The position numbers and the translations under genes were made by a program. Positions 42,874 to 52,527 of a stretch of DNA of 64,000 nucleotides are shown one piece after another; within the stretch, counting starts at the first letter, position 1, and each line of letters starts with the position of its first letter. The notes beneath the pieces are model-generated. The model did not search any database and was not told the DNA's origin. It saw only the letters and a list, made by a program, of their open reading frames with translations. Source of the stretch: Nitrosovibrio sp. Nv6 (GTDB taxonomy: Bacteria > Pseudomonadota > Gammaproteobacteria > Burkholderiales > Nitrosomonadaceae); the NCBI RefSeq assembly GCF_900110495.1, contig NZ_FODX01000001.1:558001-622000 (forward strand), in the 5' to 3' direction.

Positions 42874-44525
42874 TGTCCGATTCCCTCTATTTCGTGTGAA
42901 GAAACCTGCAGGGGATTGCTGGCCAATACCGCATCGATGTATATGTGCGGGGAGGAAAGGGAAATGCCGGCAAGACCGAGATAATCCGTTGCCGGCCCGG
43001 CCCCGACCGCCAGCCCCACGGTCAGGAGCAGCAACACGGCGACAGGCGCCGCCTCGATCACACGCAACCGGGGGGTAACAATATCGTCCGAACTCCAGAA
43101 TAGCCGCACGCCCATTCTGCACAGCGCGATGATGCCGGCCAGGCTGGACCCCAGCACTGCCGCCCACAGAACCCACACCGATCCGGGAAGTGTCTCGAGT
43201 GGCCCGGTGGTCAATGCTGCCGAAAGAATCAGGAACTTGGCGACGAAGCCGGACAACGGCGGCAGCCCGGTAACAAGAAGCGCACACGCGATAAAACTCA
43301 TGCCCAGAAACGCCATGGCGGCTGGTATGGCGATTCCGACGACCTCATCGGGAAGGGTGAGGTCGGGCAGGTCTTCAGGAACGAATGATTCAAACGGTTC
43401 GGCTGCAATGTCCTCGCCGAACTGCTGTGTGCGCTCGATCATTTCGCTCAACATGAAAAAAGCACCCGTGGCCAGAACGGAGCTGACCAGATAAAACAAT
43501 GCGGCGCCCTTCATCCCGGCACCGCCCAGTCCCAACGCCATCAGCAGCGTGCCGGCCGATGCAACGACACAATAGGCGACCAGGCGTTGCGATTGTTGCG
43601 CCGTCAGCATGCCCGCCGTACCCAGCGCGAGCGTAGCCAGCCCGATACCGAACAACCAGCCGTCGTTGAATGGAGCCGGCGCGCCTGAAACGGATGAGGC
43701 AGACAGCAGCGACCCCAGTCGCAGCAAAGCATAAATTCCCACCTTGGTCATGATGGAAAATACCGCCGCGACCGGCGGCGCCGCCGCCCCGTAAGCCGCC
43801 GGCAGCCAGAAATTCAGGGGCCAGGCGCCCGCCTTGAGCAGAAACGCAACGCCGAGTATCGCCGCGCCGGTTTCGAACAAAACGCGGTCTCCTTGGGCCA
43901 GCGCCGGCACGCGGGCGGCAAGATCGGCCATATTCAGCGTTCCGGTTGCGCCGTAGATCAATGAAACCCCGATCAGGAAGACAAAGGATCCCGCGAGATT
44001 GATGGCAATATAATGCAGGCCAGCCTTGACCCGGCGCTCGCCCAGGCCATGCAGCACCAGGCCATAGGAGGCGGCCAGCAGCACTTCCACGAATACGAAC
44101 AGATTGAATAGATCGCCAGTCAGGAATGCGCCATTTACTCCCATGATCAGAAACTGGAACAGCGATTGAAAATGCGGGCCCATTTTCTTCCAACGCGCGA
44201 GTGCATACACCAGGGATGTCAGTGCCAGCACTGCATTAAGCATCAGCATTACGGCGGACAATCGATCCAGCACCAGCACGATGCCAAATGGAGCCTTCCA
44301 GCCGCCCAGCAGGTAGACGGCGATTCCCTCAGGCCACATCTCCGGCATCGCTCCGCTTGCGGCATAGGCCAGCGCAACTGCGGCCGCCAGATTCGCCAAG
44401 GTAGCAATAAGGGCAATAACCGTGCGTGTCGTGCGCCGCGCTTCCGCGAACAGCAACATCGCCGCACCGGCCACCAGCGGGATGACCACCGGGAATACAG
44501 GAAGATGCTGTAGCCAGCTGCTCAT
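42870..44525 (-). CDS. mrpD: Na+/H+ antiporter subunit D (MrpD/MnhD), NuoL/M/N-like
   Basis: A proton-pumping antiporter-like subunit homologous to complex I NuoM/N. The 551 residues hold about 14 hydrophobic segments. Visible landmarks are the helix 5 region with KMGPHFQSLFQFLIMGVNGA, FVEVLLAASYGLVLHGLGER with the conserved Glu, LLKAGAWPLNFWLPAAYGAA with the key Lys and Pro, and MTKVGIYALLRLGSL. These polar residues form the half-channel path in the family. A long C-terminal extension with hydrophobic segments follows. It overlaps mrpC and mrpE by four bases each. Confidence 0.96.
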   Translation of the reverse strand: MSSWLQHLPVFPVVIPLVAGAAMLLFAEARRTTRTVIALIATLANLAAAVALAYAASGAMPEMWPEGIAVYLLGGWKAPFGIVLVLDRLSAVMLMLNAVLALTSLVYALARWKKMGPHFQSLFQFLIMGVNGAFLTGDLFNLFVFVEVLLAASYGLVLHGLGERRVKAGLHYIAINLAGSFVFLIGVSLIYGATGTLNMADLAARVPALAQGDRVLFETGAAILGVAFLLKAGAWPLNFWLPAAYGAAAPPVAAVFSIMTKVGIYALLRLGSLLSASSVSGAPAPFNDGWLFGIGLATLALGTAGMLTAQQSQRLVAYCVVASAGTLLMALGLGGAGMKGAALFYLVSSVLATGAFFMLSEMIERTQQFGEDIAAEPFESFVPEDLPDLTLPDEVVGIAIPAAMAFLGMSFIACALLVTGLPPLSGFVAKFLILSAALTTGPLETLPGSVWVLWAAVLGSSLAGIIALCRMGVRLFWSSDDIVTPRLRVIEAAPVAVLLLLTVGLAVGAGPATDYLGLAGISLSSPHIYIDAVLASNPLQVSSHEIEGIGQ

Positions 44526-44881
44526 GATTCCGCCTCGTCACTGTCACGGTCGCCATCCACGTGATCGTTGCCCGTCAAGCCGCGTGAGGCAAGTAATACG
44601 ACCAGGAACAGTGCTGTCGTGGCAAAGCCGATCACGATTGCCGTCAGCACCAGCGCCTGCGGTACAGGGTCGTCGTACAGAGAGGGGTCGGCTTGCTTGA
44701 TAGCATCGATGATAGGCGCGCCCCCGACTGCCAATCGTCCCATCCCGAAAATGAACAGGTTAACCGCATAAGACAGCAGAGAAAGCCCCATGATGACCTG
44801 GAAGGTGCGTGGACGCAGCAGCAGCCATACGCCGGATCCCGTCAATACGCCAATCGCCAGCGCGTAGACAATTTCCATCAA
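44522..44881 (-). CDS. mrpC: Na+/H+ antiporter subunit C (MrpC/MnhC), NuoK-like
   Basis: A 119-residue, three-helix subunit resembling NuoK. Seen are IGVLTGSGVWLLLRPRTFQV, LSLLSYAVNLFIFGMGRLAV, and DDPVPQALVLTAIVIGFATT, the NuoK-like segment in which ALVLTAIVIG is conserved. An Asp/Glu-rich tail ends it. It overlaps the fused mrpAB gene and mrpD by four bases. Confidence 0.95.
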   Translation of the reverse strand: MMEIVYALAIGVLTGSGVWLLLRPRTFQVIMGLSLLSYAVNLFIFGMGRLAVGGAPIIDAIKQADPSLYDDPVPQALVLTAIVIGFATTALFLVVLLASRGLTGNDHVDGDRDSDEAES

Positions 44882-47800
44882 TCCTCCTTGTTGGCGTCCA
44901 GCGCAGCGCGGGCGGCGGTCTGTACGGATTGCGCGAATTGTGCGGGTTGTGGGGCACGGGCTGTTGCATGGTGCGCAGCTGCCGGCTCTGCCAGCGGCTC
45001 CGTCGCACTTGTTTCCACATGGGCAGTGACTGGCTTGCGGTGTCCGCGTCGGGATTGGTGGGCCAGCGCTACAAGGATAAGTACCGTAGCGCCAATCACC
45101 AAAAGAAAGACGCCCAGATCAAACAGCAACACCGTGGAGAGATGCAGCTCGCCGATCAGCGGCAAGGTCGGCTGCCAAACGAGGGCAGACAGAAATGGAC
45201 GCGGTACCAGCCATGCCGACAAACCTGCGCCCGCCGCGCACAACAGCCCCAGCGCAATCCAGTACTGCGGATAAATACGAGTGCGCGATTCTGCCCAGGC
45301 CGTCCCACCCACCATGTACTGAAGGATAACCGCGGTTGCCACGATCAATCCGGCCACAAAACCGCCGCCGGGCTCATTATGTCCGCGCAGCAGAAAAAAA
45401 ACCGCTACCATGCCGGCAACCGGCAGCAGCAGCTGCACGATAACGCCCGGCAGCATCATCGGCCCCTCGGGCAGCAATGCGTGAGGGTCCGGTGGCAAAC
45501 CACCCGCTTGCGCATCCTGCTCCTGCTGCTGGACCGGCAGACCCATGCTTTCCGGGGCAGGGCGAAACCGCCTCAGCAGCGCGAACACGGTCAGCGCCAC
45601 AATGCCCACCACAGTGATCTCGCCCATTGTGTCAAAACCACGGAAATCAACCAGGATCACATTGACTACGTTGGCGCCGCCCGCCAGTGGCAGGGAATTC
45701 TCGATGAAGAACGGCGAGATGCCTTCCCCTGCCTGCCGCGTCAGCACCGCATAGCTCAACGTGGCAAGGCCGGCGGCAGCAACCACGGCCAAGCCGAGAT
45801 CCCTCAGCCGCCGGGTTCTGGCACGCAGACGCACCTGGAGCGGGACCAATTTATCGTCGATCAATTTATAACGCGGCGGAAGCCAGCGCAAGCCAAGCAA
45901 GAGCAGGACAAGCGTCACCACCTCCACTATGAGTTGCGTCAGCGCCAGGTCGGGCGCCGAGAACCAGACAAAGGTCATACATGTGGCCAACCCCGCTGCG
46001 CCTGACAGGCTCAGCGCCGCGAGACGATGATACTTGGCCTGTGCGGCAGCACCTATCGCACATGCCGCGCCCACCAGCCACATAAGCGCAAACGCAGGAT
46101 GGGCTTCGGCCACTGTTATATTGCCTGGAGGCAACCCACCGTGCATTAACGGTATCAGTGCGCTCGCGAATGCCGCACAGATCAGAAGCAGCAACTGTAC
46201 TTGCAGGCGCGATGTGGATAGCCATTGGTTCAGACCCTTGGCAGCTGAATCCAGCTTTTCGAGGAGGAACTCAAAAATGCGCTGGCCGTCGAAATAATTG
46301 ATCAGCGGCACCACCGCCGTGCCCTGCTGATATTTTCCGAGGGCCCGATACAATAGGACGCCTCCAGCCATCGCCATCAGGCTCATGATCAGGGGCAGAT
46401 TCAAGCCATGCCATACCGCGAGGCTGTGAAAAGGCATATCCGGTCCCAGCACCGATCGTGATGCCACATCCAGATATGGCCCAATGGTTCTCGCGGGAAT
46501 CACGCCAACCACCAGACAGACCGTTACCAGCAGTGCGCTGGGAAGCAACATCCAGATTGGCGGCTCGTGCGGCTTTTTCGGTAAATCCCCGGCTGGCGGT
46601 CCGAAAAATACCTGAAGGATAAAACGCAGTGAATAGGCAACGCTGAACGTCCCCCAAATCACGGCCATTATCGGCAAACCGATGCGTGTAATCAGATGGC
46701 CGCTCACGAATACCGTTTCAGCAAAAAACATCTCTTTGGAAAGGAAGCCATTGAACAGCGGTACACCCGCCATCGATGCGGCACCAACCACCGCCAGCGT
46801 CGCGGTAATAGGCATCGCCCGATACAGACCGCTCAGCCGCGACAGATCACGCGTACCGCTCTCGTGATCGACCATACCAGCCGCCATGAACAATGAGGCT
46901 TTGAACGTCGCATGGTTCATAATGTGAAAAATGGCGGCTATCAACGCAAGCGAGCTGTTAAGCCCGAGCAGCAGTGTAATCAGGCCCAGATGACTTATGG
47001 TCGAATACGCCAGCACGCCCTTCATGTCCCGTTGGAAAATTGCCGCGTAGGCTCCCAGCACCAGGGAGAGAAGGCCCGCGGTGCCGATAATCCAGAACCA
47101 GGCATCGGTACCCGCAAGCACAGGCCAGAGCCGAACCAGCAAAAATACTCCCGCCTTGACCATTGTTGCCGAGTGCAGGTATACGGAAACCGGGGTGGGG
47201 GCCGCCATCGCATGGGGCAGCCAGAAATGGAACGGAAACTGCGCACTCTTGGTTAGCGCTCCCAGCGCAATCAGGATCAGCGCGGCGAGATACCAGGAAT
47301 GCGCACGGACCATATCGCCCGAAGCCAGCACAATGTCCAGGTCGTAACTACCCACGATGCGCCCCAGGATCAGCACGCCCGCAAGCAGGCACAGGCCGCC
47401 TGCCGCCGTAACGGTCAGCGCCATGCGAGCGCCGCGGCGGGCATCGGCACGGTGATACCAGTATGCTATCAACATGAATGACGTCAGGCTGGTCAACTCC
47501 CAGAACACCACCAGCTGAATCAGATTGCCTGACAGCACCACCCCGAGCATGGCGCCCATGAAAGCGAGAAAGAACGAAAAAAAACGCGGCACCGGGTCCT
47601 GCGGCGACATGTAGTACCGCGCATACAGTACGACCAGCGCACCCATCACCGTCACCAGCATCGCAAACAGCCAGGCGAAGCCATCCATGCGAAACGTAAA
47701 ATCAAGGCCCAATCCCGGCGCCCATCGCAATACCTCTCGCGCTACGTCCCCTTCAGCTATCTGTGCATAGTGCTGCAAAGTGAGGATGACGCACGCAGCC

Positions 47801-47907
47801 GCAACCGCACCGGCAAGCCATGCTGCCGCGTTGCGGGCGTGAGACGGCACAAAGGCGGCACAGAGACTACCCGCAAACGGCAGGACGACAATCCAGACTA
47901 ACGACAT
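44878..47907 (-). CDS. mrpA: Na+/H+ antiporter fused subunit A-B (MrpA with MnhB domain)
   Basis: The 1009-residue protein is the largest subunit, a NuoL-like proton pump (residues about 1-770) fused to a subunit-B domain (about 820-940), as in group 2 Mrp/Pha systems of proteobacteria. Landmarks are FWELTSLTSFMLIAYWYH, ALGALTKSAQFPFHFWLPHA, PTPVSVYLHSATMVKAGVFL, AAIFHIMNHATFKASLFMAA, and in the B part LPGVIVQLLLPVAGMVAVFF and GHNEPGGGFVAGLIVATAVI. A Pro/Ala-rich tail (about 970-1009) is not part of the family core. It is the first gene of the mrp operon, which exchanges Na+ or K+ for protons at the inner membrane and supports pH and salt balance. The ATG has only a distant gagggaa site. Confidence 0.96.
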   Translation of the reverse strand: MSLVWIVVLPFAGSLCAAFVPSHARNAAAWLAGAVAAACVILTLQHYAQIAEGDVAREVLRWAPGLGLDFTFRMDGFAWLFAMLVTVMGALVVLYARYYMSPQDPVPRFFSFFLAFMGAMLGVVLSGNLIQLVVFWELTSLTSFMLIAYWYHRADARRGARMALTVTAAGGLCLLAGVLILGRIVGSYDLDIVLASGDMVRAHSWYLAALILIALGALTKSAQFPFHFWLPHAMAAPTPVSVYLHSATMVKAGVFLLVRLWPVLAGTDAWFWIIGTAGLLSLVLGAYAAIFQRDMKGVLAYSTISHLGLITLLLGLNSSLALIAAIFHIMNHATFKASLFMAAGMVDHESGTRDLSRLSGLYRAMPITATLAVVGAASMAGVPLFNGFLSKEMFFAETVFVSGHLITRIGLPIMAVIWGTFSVAYSLRFILQVFFGPPAGDLPKKPHEPPIWMLLPSALLVTVCLVVGVIPARTIGPYLDVASRSVLGPDMPFHSLAVWHGLNLPLIMSLMAMAGGVLLYRALGKYQQGTAVVPLINYFDGQRIFEFLLEKLDSAAKGLNQWLSTSRLQVQLLLLICAAFASALIPLMHGGLPPGNITVAEAHPAFALMWLVGAACAIGAAAQAKYHRLAALSLSGAAGLATCMTFVWFSAPDLALTQLIVEVVTLVLLLLGLRWLPPRYKLIDDKLVPLQVRLRARTRRLRDLGLAVVAAAGLATLSYAVLTRQAGEGISPFFIENSLPLAGGANVVNVILVDFRGFDTMGEITVVGIVALTVFALLRRFRPAPESMGLPVQQQEQDAQAGGLPPDPHALLPEGPMMLPGVIVQLLLPVAGMVAVFFLLRGHNEPGGGFVAGLIVATAVILQYMVGGTAWAESRTRIYPQYWIALGLLCAAGAGLSAWLVPRPFLSALVWQPTLPLIGELHLSTVLLFDLGVFLLVIGATVLILVALAHQSRRGHRKPVTAHVETSATEPLAEPAAAHHATARAPQPAQFAQSVQTAARAALDANKED

Positions 47908-48559
47908 GACTTGTTGATATTATTTCCCTCCGGAACCCGGGCCCCTCAACCAGCCGAGCGATTCGGCGGGGCAAGCTCACATACGAAAAAAGCGGTCGGA
48001 TACGGAGGAGCCGGGCAGATCGGGGATGAGCGATATGTGTAACCCGAGTTTAAGCAGTTAAAATTTAAAACTTGTGGCATCCCCGGCTTCCCGACGGGCT
48101 AGGCAAATAGCCGGTACCTGCGAATAACGGGCAACGTCAGGAATTTTCGGACTTCCGCAACCCTCCGCCACAGCCTGGATTTCACTTCCTCAATCCGGTA
48201 GATGATACATTTCCAGAGATCAGGCAGAGTTTCAGGCGTGGGATGAAAATCTCTGAAAGTTCTGGAGCTGTCGCAATGTGCGCTTCAGGGGGAGTTATTC
48301 AGAAATTTCTTTAGACTTCCTGCCCGAATAATATCATCTGCCGATATTTTTTGACCGCTTATCCATACCGGAGACTGCCAAAATGTATTTGGCTATATTC
48401 ATTCGAGCAAAGTGCTTGGCTTGGACTTATTACCGTTCTGAGTCAACTGTATCCAGCCGGGCAGGGCAATCCGCTCACATGCTGCAGGGGAAAAAACGCC
48501 AATTGAATCCTGATTCGACAACAAACGCGTTGCACACGCGCTAACAGTTCAGGCGTGGT
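47908..48559. other. Long non-coding region upstream of the mrp operon
   Basis: No gene is seen. It must contain the mrp promoter. Several G-rich palindrome-like stretches (for example near 47950 and 48080) are present but none is a clear terminator. Confidence 0.5.
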
Positions 48560-48710
48560 GTTCTTGTTCCGCATTCCTGTACTTGCCAGCAACACGATCT
48601 GTGTAAGTTGCGCCAGCCAGGCGCTGGTGAGCCCAGACCGCACCAGCTTCATTGGCGCTTCCCGTTTCGCTGGCCTCAAATCGATTTCTGGTGCAACTCG
48701 CATTTCTCGC
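48560..48710 (-). pseudogene. IS630-type transposase N-terminal remnant
   Basis: The minus strand reads EIDLRPAKREAPMKLVRSGL then TSAWLAQLTQIVLLASTGMR and NKN before the pattern dissolves. This is the N-terminal helix-turn-helix region of IS630-family transposases, whose usual pattern is LVR-x-G-x-T-x2-RLA-x-RA-x-IVLLAA-x-G-x2-N. The DDE domain is absent, so only a short relic remains. Confidence 0.5.
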
Positions 48711-48781
48711 CCCAGAATGTTGTCCTTGGGAGCATGTGAGGTGATGAATAGACGAATCTGCTATGCTGGTCCCCGCACGAC

Positions 48782-51022
48782 TCAAAAGTCAATCGTGGCG
48801 GATACCAGCAAGGTGCGCGGCATGCCTAGCGATAAAGTGCCGAAAGAGGCCACACCTGACCAGTGGTTGGTATCGAATGCATTAAGTACATTGCCCCGGA
48901 TGGTGGTCGATTTTCCGGCCACCTTGGTAGTGTAGCGCGCGCCAAAGTCAAATGTTGTCCAGGAAGGCACGCTTTGCGTATTCGCCTGGTCGATATATCG
49001 TTTGCCGGTATGGATAAGATGTCCGGTCAAGGTGAATCCGGGCAGCCACCGCACATCCCATTCGGTGCTCAGATTGGCTTGCAATGTCGGCACGCCGACC
49101 GGCTTGTTGCCCACCGTGGCCGCGCTGTTGGTCTTCGTCAATTCGGCATCGAACAGCGTCGCGCCGCCCAGCAGCCGAAGACCTGATAGGGGTTCGCCGA
49201 ACAGGGAGAGTTCCAGGCCACGGTTGCGCTGCTCACTATCCACGGCAAAGACATTGCCCGTGAGCTGGCCGCTAGGCCTTTTGATCTCGAAGAGACTAAG
49301 TGTAGTGATCAGGCTGCCATGATCAATCTTGACGCCGACTTCGACCTGCTCGGTTTTGTAGGGCGCGAAGATCTGGCCGGCATTGGCTGCGACCTGTGGC
49401 GCAATGTCGCCCTTGCTTAGCCCTTCCATGCGGTTGGCGTAGACCGAGACATTTTTCCAGGGCCTGACGACCAGACCGGCCAGCGGCGTGATGGCGCCCT
49501 TGTCATAGGAAGAAGTGACGGCGCCCGTTGGACCGAAGTTGTCCGAGCTGATCTGCTGCAGGCGCACGCCGAGCGTAAGCAGCACGCGCTCGTCGGCGAT
49601 AGACAGGACATCGGTTAATGCGCCTCCGTAGAATTCTGTCTCCGAAACTTTCATCAGGCCAGGCCTGGCCAAGTCTTGGCCGGGACGCTCGATTGGGGAA
49701 TACATGTTCGACAACACTGCCGTACCAGTAGTGGAACCTCGATCCAGACGATCACGATAACCGCTGCCCTGAAGCATCATGGTGTGGCGAATGGGGCCGG
49801 TATTGAAGCGGGCGCGCAGCCCCCCGTCCGCGCTGGAGCGGTTGACGCCGAACCTGAAGTGCATCGGCGTTGACCTGGTATCGCCGGCGGCATTCTGGAT
49901 CGTAGGCGTCTGATCCGAGAGCCGATCCACCCACGATTGGGAGCCGCCGACACTGCCGAACAGTGTCAGCGAGTCCGAGATGTCGTATTCCGCCTTGGCC
50001 AAGAGCGACACATCCTCGATCGTCGACCGGCCCCAAGGCTGAGTTACGTTACGCCTGCCATCAGGGGCGGAGGGCACGTCAAGGCCTGCGGCAACCAGGA
50101 ACGGGCGCTGTGGAGCCTTGAACCGCTCATACTGCCCAAGGGCGTCAAACGTCGCGCGAAACCTTTCGCCCTGATAGTCGAGCGCCACGGCACCGACATC
50201 TGCCTGGCGGAACTGGTTGTCCAGCATCGTATTACCCTGGTGATGACTACCGTTGAGCCGAATGCCGAACTGGCGATCCGCACCAAACCGTCTGCTGACA
50301 TCGAGATGGCCGCCTCCTTGCGTGTTCGACAGGTAGTTGCCCGTGAGCCGGGTCAGGTCGGTTGGAGATGCGCGCTTTGGAACGATATTGATGACGCCGC
50401 CTACGCCGCTGTTCGGGGACATGCCGTAAAGCAGGGCGGCAGGTCCCTTGATCACCTCGACGCGTTCGGCGTAATCGGTAAATACCCGGTAATTGGGCGC
50501 TACCCCGTACTGCCCGTCGAAGGCGAGTTCTCCAATGTTGCCTTCGCCGATCGGAAAGCCACGAATATAGAAAGAATCGACGACACCGCCCCTCTGGCCC
50601 GTAGAGCGAACTGAAGGATCTCTGGACAAGAGGTCGGCCGCCGTAATTGCGTGCTGGTCCCGGACCATCTGCGACGTATAGCTGCTGATGCTGAAAGGCG
50701 CCTTCATGAGATCGGTATTGCCGAGCAACCCGAGCCGTCCACCGCGCGCAACGTGTCCGCCAGCATAGGGCTGCGGAAGCGCATCAGGGCGTTCCGCACT
50801 GACTTTCACCTCAGGGAGTATCGTCGCGTCTTTGGCGGCCTCTTGTTTTTCCTGAGGTTCTTCCTTTGGTTTTGCCTGTGGTGTAGTTTGCGCATGAACA
50901 TGATCGATGAATCCAGCGATCAATAGGGCAGCGAAGGCCATGCGCATGGCAAAGGCCAGCGGCTTGAAGCGCATTTCAGGGGTGCAGGAAGAGCGGAGAG
51001 CAGAAGTAATCTTGCGCGGCAC
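48782..51022 (-). CDS. TonB-dependent siderophore receptor
   Basis: An outer-membrane 22-strand barrel for ferric-siderophore uptake, driven by TonB. The 746-residue protein has a long signal peptide (hydrophobic FAMRMAFAALLIAGFIDHVH, cleavage after AQ), a TonB-box-like stretch (ILPEVKVSA), the plug domain (DLMKAPFSISSYTSQMVRDQ, ADLLSRDPSVRSTGQRGG, VIKGPAALLYGMSPNSGVGG, VINIVPKRA) and a barrel ending in the aromatic ATIDF typical of outer-membrane insertion. Segments such as FRATFDALGQYERFKAPQRP match the FhuA/FpvA class. GTG 51022 has an aagga site; an ATG at 50974 is an alternative. Iron control by Fur is suggested by a box upstream. No siderophore biosynthesis or sigma/anti-sigma genes are near. 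Confidence 0.95.
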   Translation of the reverse strand: MPRKITSALRSSCTPEMRFKPLAFAMRMAFAALLIAGFIDHVHAQTTPQAKPKEEPQEKQEAAKDATILPEVKVSAERPDALPQPYAGGHVARGGRLGLLGNTDLMKAPFSISSYTSQMVRDQHAITAADLLSRDPSVRSTGQRGGVVDSFYIRGFPIGEGNIGELAFDGQYGVAPNYRVFTDYAERVEVIKGPAALLYGMSPNSGVGGVINIVPKRASPTDLTRLTGNYLSNTQGGGHLDVSRRFGADRQFGIRLNGSHHQGNTMLDNQFRQADVGAVALDYQGERFRATFDALGQYERFKAPQRPFLVAAGLDVPSAPDGRRNVTQPWGRSTIEDVSLLAKAEYDISDSLTLFGSVGGSQSWVDRLSDQTPTIQNAAGDTRSTPMHFRFGVNRSSADGGLRARFNTGPIRHTMMLQGSGYRDRLDRGSTTGTAVLSNMYSPIERPGQDLARPGLMKVSETEFYGGALTDVLSIADERVLLTLGVRLQQISSDNFGPTGAVTSSYDKGAITPLAGLVVRPWKNVSVYANRMEGLSKGDIAPQVAANAGQIFAPYKTEQVEVGVKIDHGSLITTLSLFEIKRPSGQLTGNVFAVDSEQRNRGLELSLFGEPLSGLRLLGGATLFDAELTKTNSAATVGNKPVGVPTLQANLSTEWDVRWLPGFTLTGHLIHTGKRYIDQANTQSVPSWTTFDFGARYTTKVAGKSTTIRGNVLNAFDTNHWSGVASFGTLSLGMPRTLLVSATIDF

Positions 51023-51432
51023 AATGTTTTCCTTTTTTTCTTGGTTTTTCTTGGAAGAGCACTGGCTGGCGATGGCTGGCTGGCGCGGTGGTTGATTCTG
51101 CGTGCGGGGATCAATCCCTACAGTGAGTACGGGAATTCAAATTGTAAATCCGAATCATTCTCGTGTAAAGCTGGAATCTTTGAGGGGGCGAACGTGCTCA
51201 CAGGGCGTGTGCAGAACCCTTTGGATATGGACGCCGGCCGATATGTTGATCGCGTAGTGTTCGGTGCCGGATTACTGCGCCACCGGTGTCAGCACACCCT
51301 GCCGTTGGTGCAGAGGACGGCAGTGCCGGCCAGCGTTGTGCAGGGCAGCATGAGCTCGCTTAGGGCTTGTTTTTTCTCAGGTGCATCAATAATCCCTGTC
51401 TATGAGCCACGGATAATCAGGGAGCATAACGA
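51023..51432. other. Intergenic region between receptor and NlpC/P60 gene
   Basis: No gene is supported. It holds the candidate Fur box at 51144-51162. Confidence 0.5.
51144..51162 (-). promoter_or_regulatory. Candidate Fur box upstream of the TonB receptor
   Basis: gtaaatccgaatcattctc matches 13 of 19 positions of the Fur consensus, with the right half (aatcatt-tc) almost perfect. It is about 120 bases before the receptor start, suggesting repression under iron-rich conditions. Confidence 0.45.
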
Positions 51433-51933
51433 TCAGATATCCAGCCGCTTCGCCTTCCAATAGGTGGACTTCCAGTAGCTTTCATTCAATCCGGAAATTG
51501 TAACGCCGTGGCTGGTTGAGGCATGAAGAAATCTGCCATCCTCCAGATAGACGCCTACATGTCTGTCCTTCATGCCGGTCTTGAAAAAAACCAGATCGCC
51601 TGCCCGTAACTGATCTTTGGCTATCGTCTCGCCCAATTGGGCCTGGAACTCTGTCGATCGCGGCAGTACAACGCCGAACTTCGTCTTGAATGTGACATGA
51701 ACGAAACCGGAACAATCAATGCCATTTCTGCTTAAGCCGCCCATCCGGTATCTTGTATTTTTCCATTGGTTATACTGGTGATACAAGGTTTCCTTCACCA
51801 ACGAGGTATCAGCCAGATCTACCTTTGCGCCGGGCACATACACGACCTTTGGCGCACCCCTTTCCGGCACGCTGCCGCAGCCAACGAGCGTTGCAATCAT
51901 GAACACCGCCGCAATCCATCGGCTATTTTTCAT
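51433..51933 (-). CDS. NlpC/P60 (C40) peptidase lipoprotein
   Basis: A cell-wall cysteine peptidase of the NlpC/P60 family, probably cutting peptide stems of peptidoglycan. ATG 51933 is chosen because it opens a lipoprotein signal (MKNSRWIAAVFMIATLVGCG, lipobox LVGC); the longer TTG frame adds nothing sensible. The 166-residue protein has NQWKNTRYRMGGLSRNGIDC with the catalytic Cys in GIDCSGFVHVTF, RAGDLVFFKTGMKDRHVGVY with the catalytic His, and FLHASTSHGVTISGL with the polar third residue. It resembles the E. coli Spr/MepS type. It should be anchored to the outer membrane. Confidence 0.93.
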   Translation of the reverse strand: MKNSRWIAAVFMIATLVGCGSVPERGAPKVVYVPGAKVDLADTSLVKETLYHQYNQWKNTRYRMGGLSRNGIDCSGFVHVTFKTKFGVVLPRSTEFQAQLGETIAKDQLRAGDLVFFKTGMKDRHVGVYLEDGRFLHASTSHGVTISGLNESYWKSTYWKAKRLDI

Positions 51934-52046
51934 GGGATTGTTGTCGGAATAGATTGTTTTCCTGAAGCATAACAATTATCGGGGCGCAGACATCGGTATC
52001 ATTTATGATAACGCAATATGCGGGTGAATAGTTCGTTACACTTTTG

Positions 52047-52424
52047 TCATGAAATTTTATAATCTACGGTCAGCATTTCCAGAAGGTGTCCGCTAGGGTC
52101 GCGAAAATAGACGCCTCGCCCGCCATCGTTATGGTTGATGCTCATGTTCTCCGGATTGAAGGGGCCGCTGCCGTATTTGATATTCTCCGCTTTCAGCCGC
52201 TCGAATATCTGGTCGAATTCCGGTTCCGTTACTTTAAATGCATAGTGAAGGGAATCGAATTTTTCTCTGTTATCGAAATCCAGGGAAAGCGTATCGTTTA
52301 CCTTTACCACGGTGAAATGGGAAAACTCGCCGACGTACTCGAAACCGAATATTCTGGAATAGAATTTTGCGGATTCAACCTTGTCATGAGAAGGCACAAT
52401 AGTGTGATTAAGTGTGATTGTCAT
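52047..52424 (-). CDS. VOC family protein, second copy
   Basis: ATG 52424 is preferred because an agagga site lies five bases upstream. The 125-residue protein shows the paired glyoxalase-fold units: LNHTIVPSHDKVESAKFYSR, IFGFEYVGEFSHFTVVKV, then HYAFKVTEPEFDQIFERLKA and GGRGVYFRDPSGHLLEMLTV, with the conserved metal-type Glu in LEML and the His in LNHTIV. Substrate is unknown. It is unrelated in detail to the VOC protein at 9089 and stands alone, between the C40 peptidase and astB. Confidence 0.93.
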   Translation of the reverse strand: MTITLNHTIVPSHDKVESAKFYSRIFGFEYVGEFSHFTVVKVNDTLSLDFDNREKFDSLHYAFKVTEPEFDQIFERLKAENIKYGSGPFNPENMSINHNDGGRGVYFRDPSGHLLEMLTVDYKIS

Positions 52425-52527
52425 AAATTCCTCTCTGGATGAAAGATTCATTGTTGAACTGGTCAGTTGGGCGAGAAAAAACGGCCCTTAACCTTCCGTA
52501 TAGCACAACTCCAGTTATGACAACAGA

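Noticed and set aside
42874-43287. A long in-frame extension upstream of mrpE
   Set aside because: It lies wholly inside mrpD in another frame; the ATGA overlap at 42870-42873 gives the natural start.
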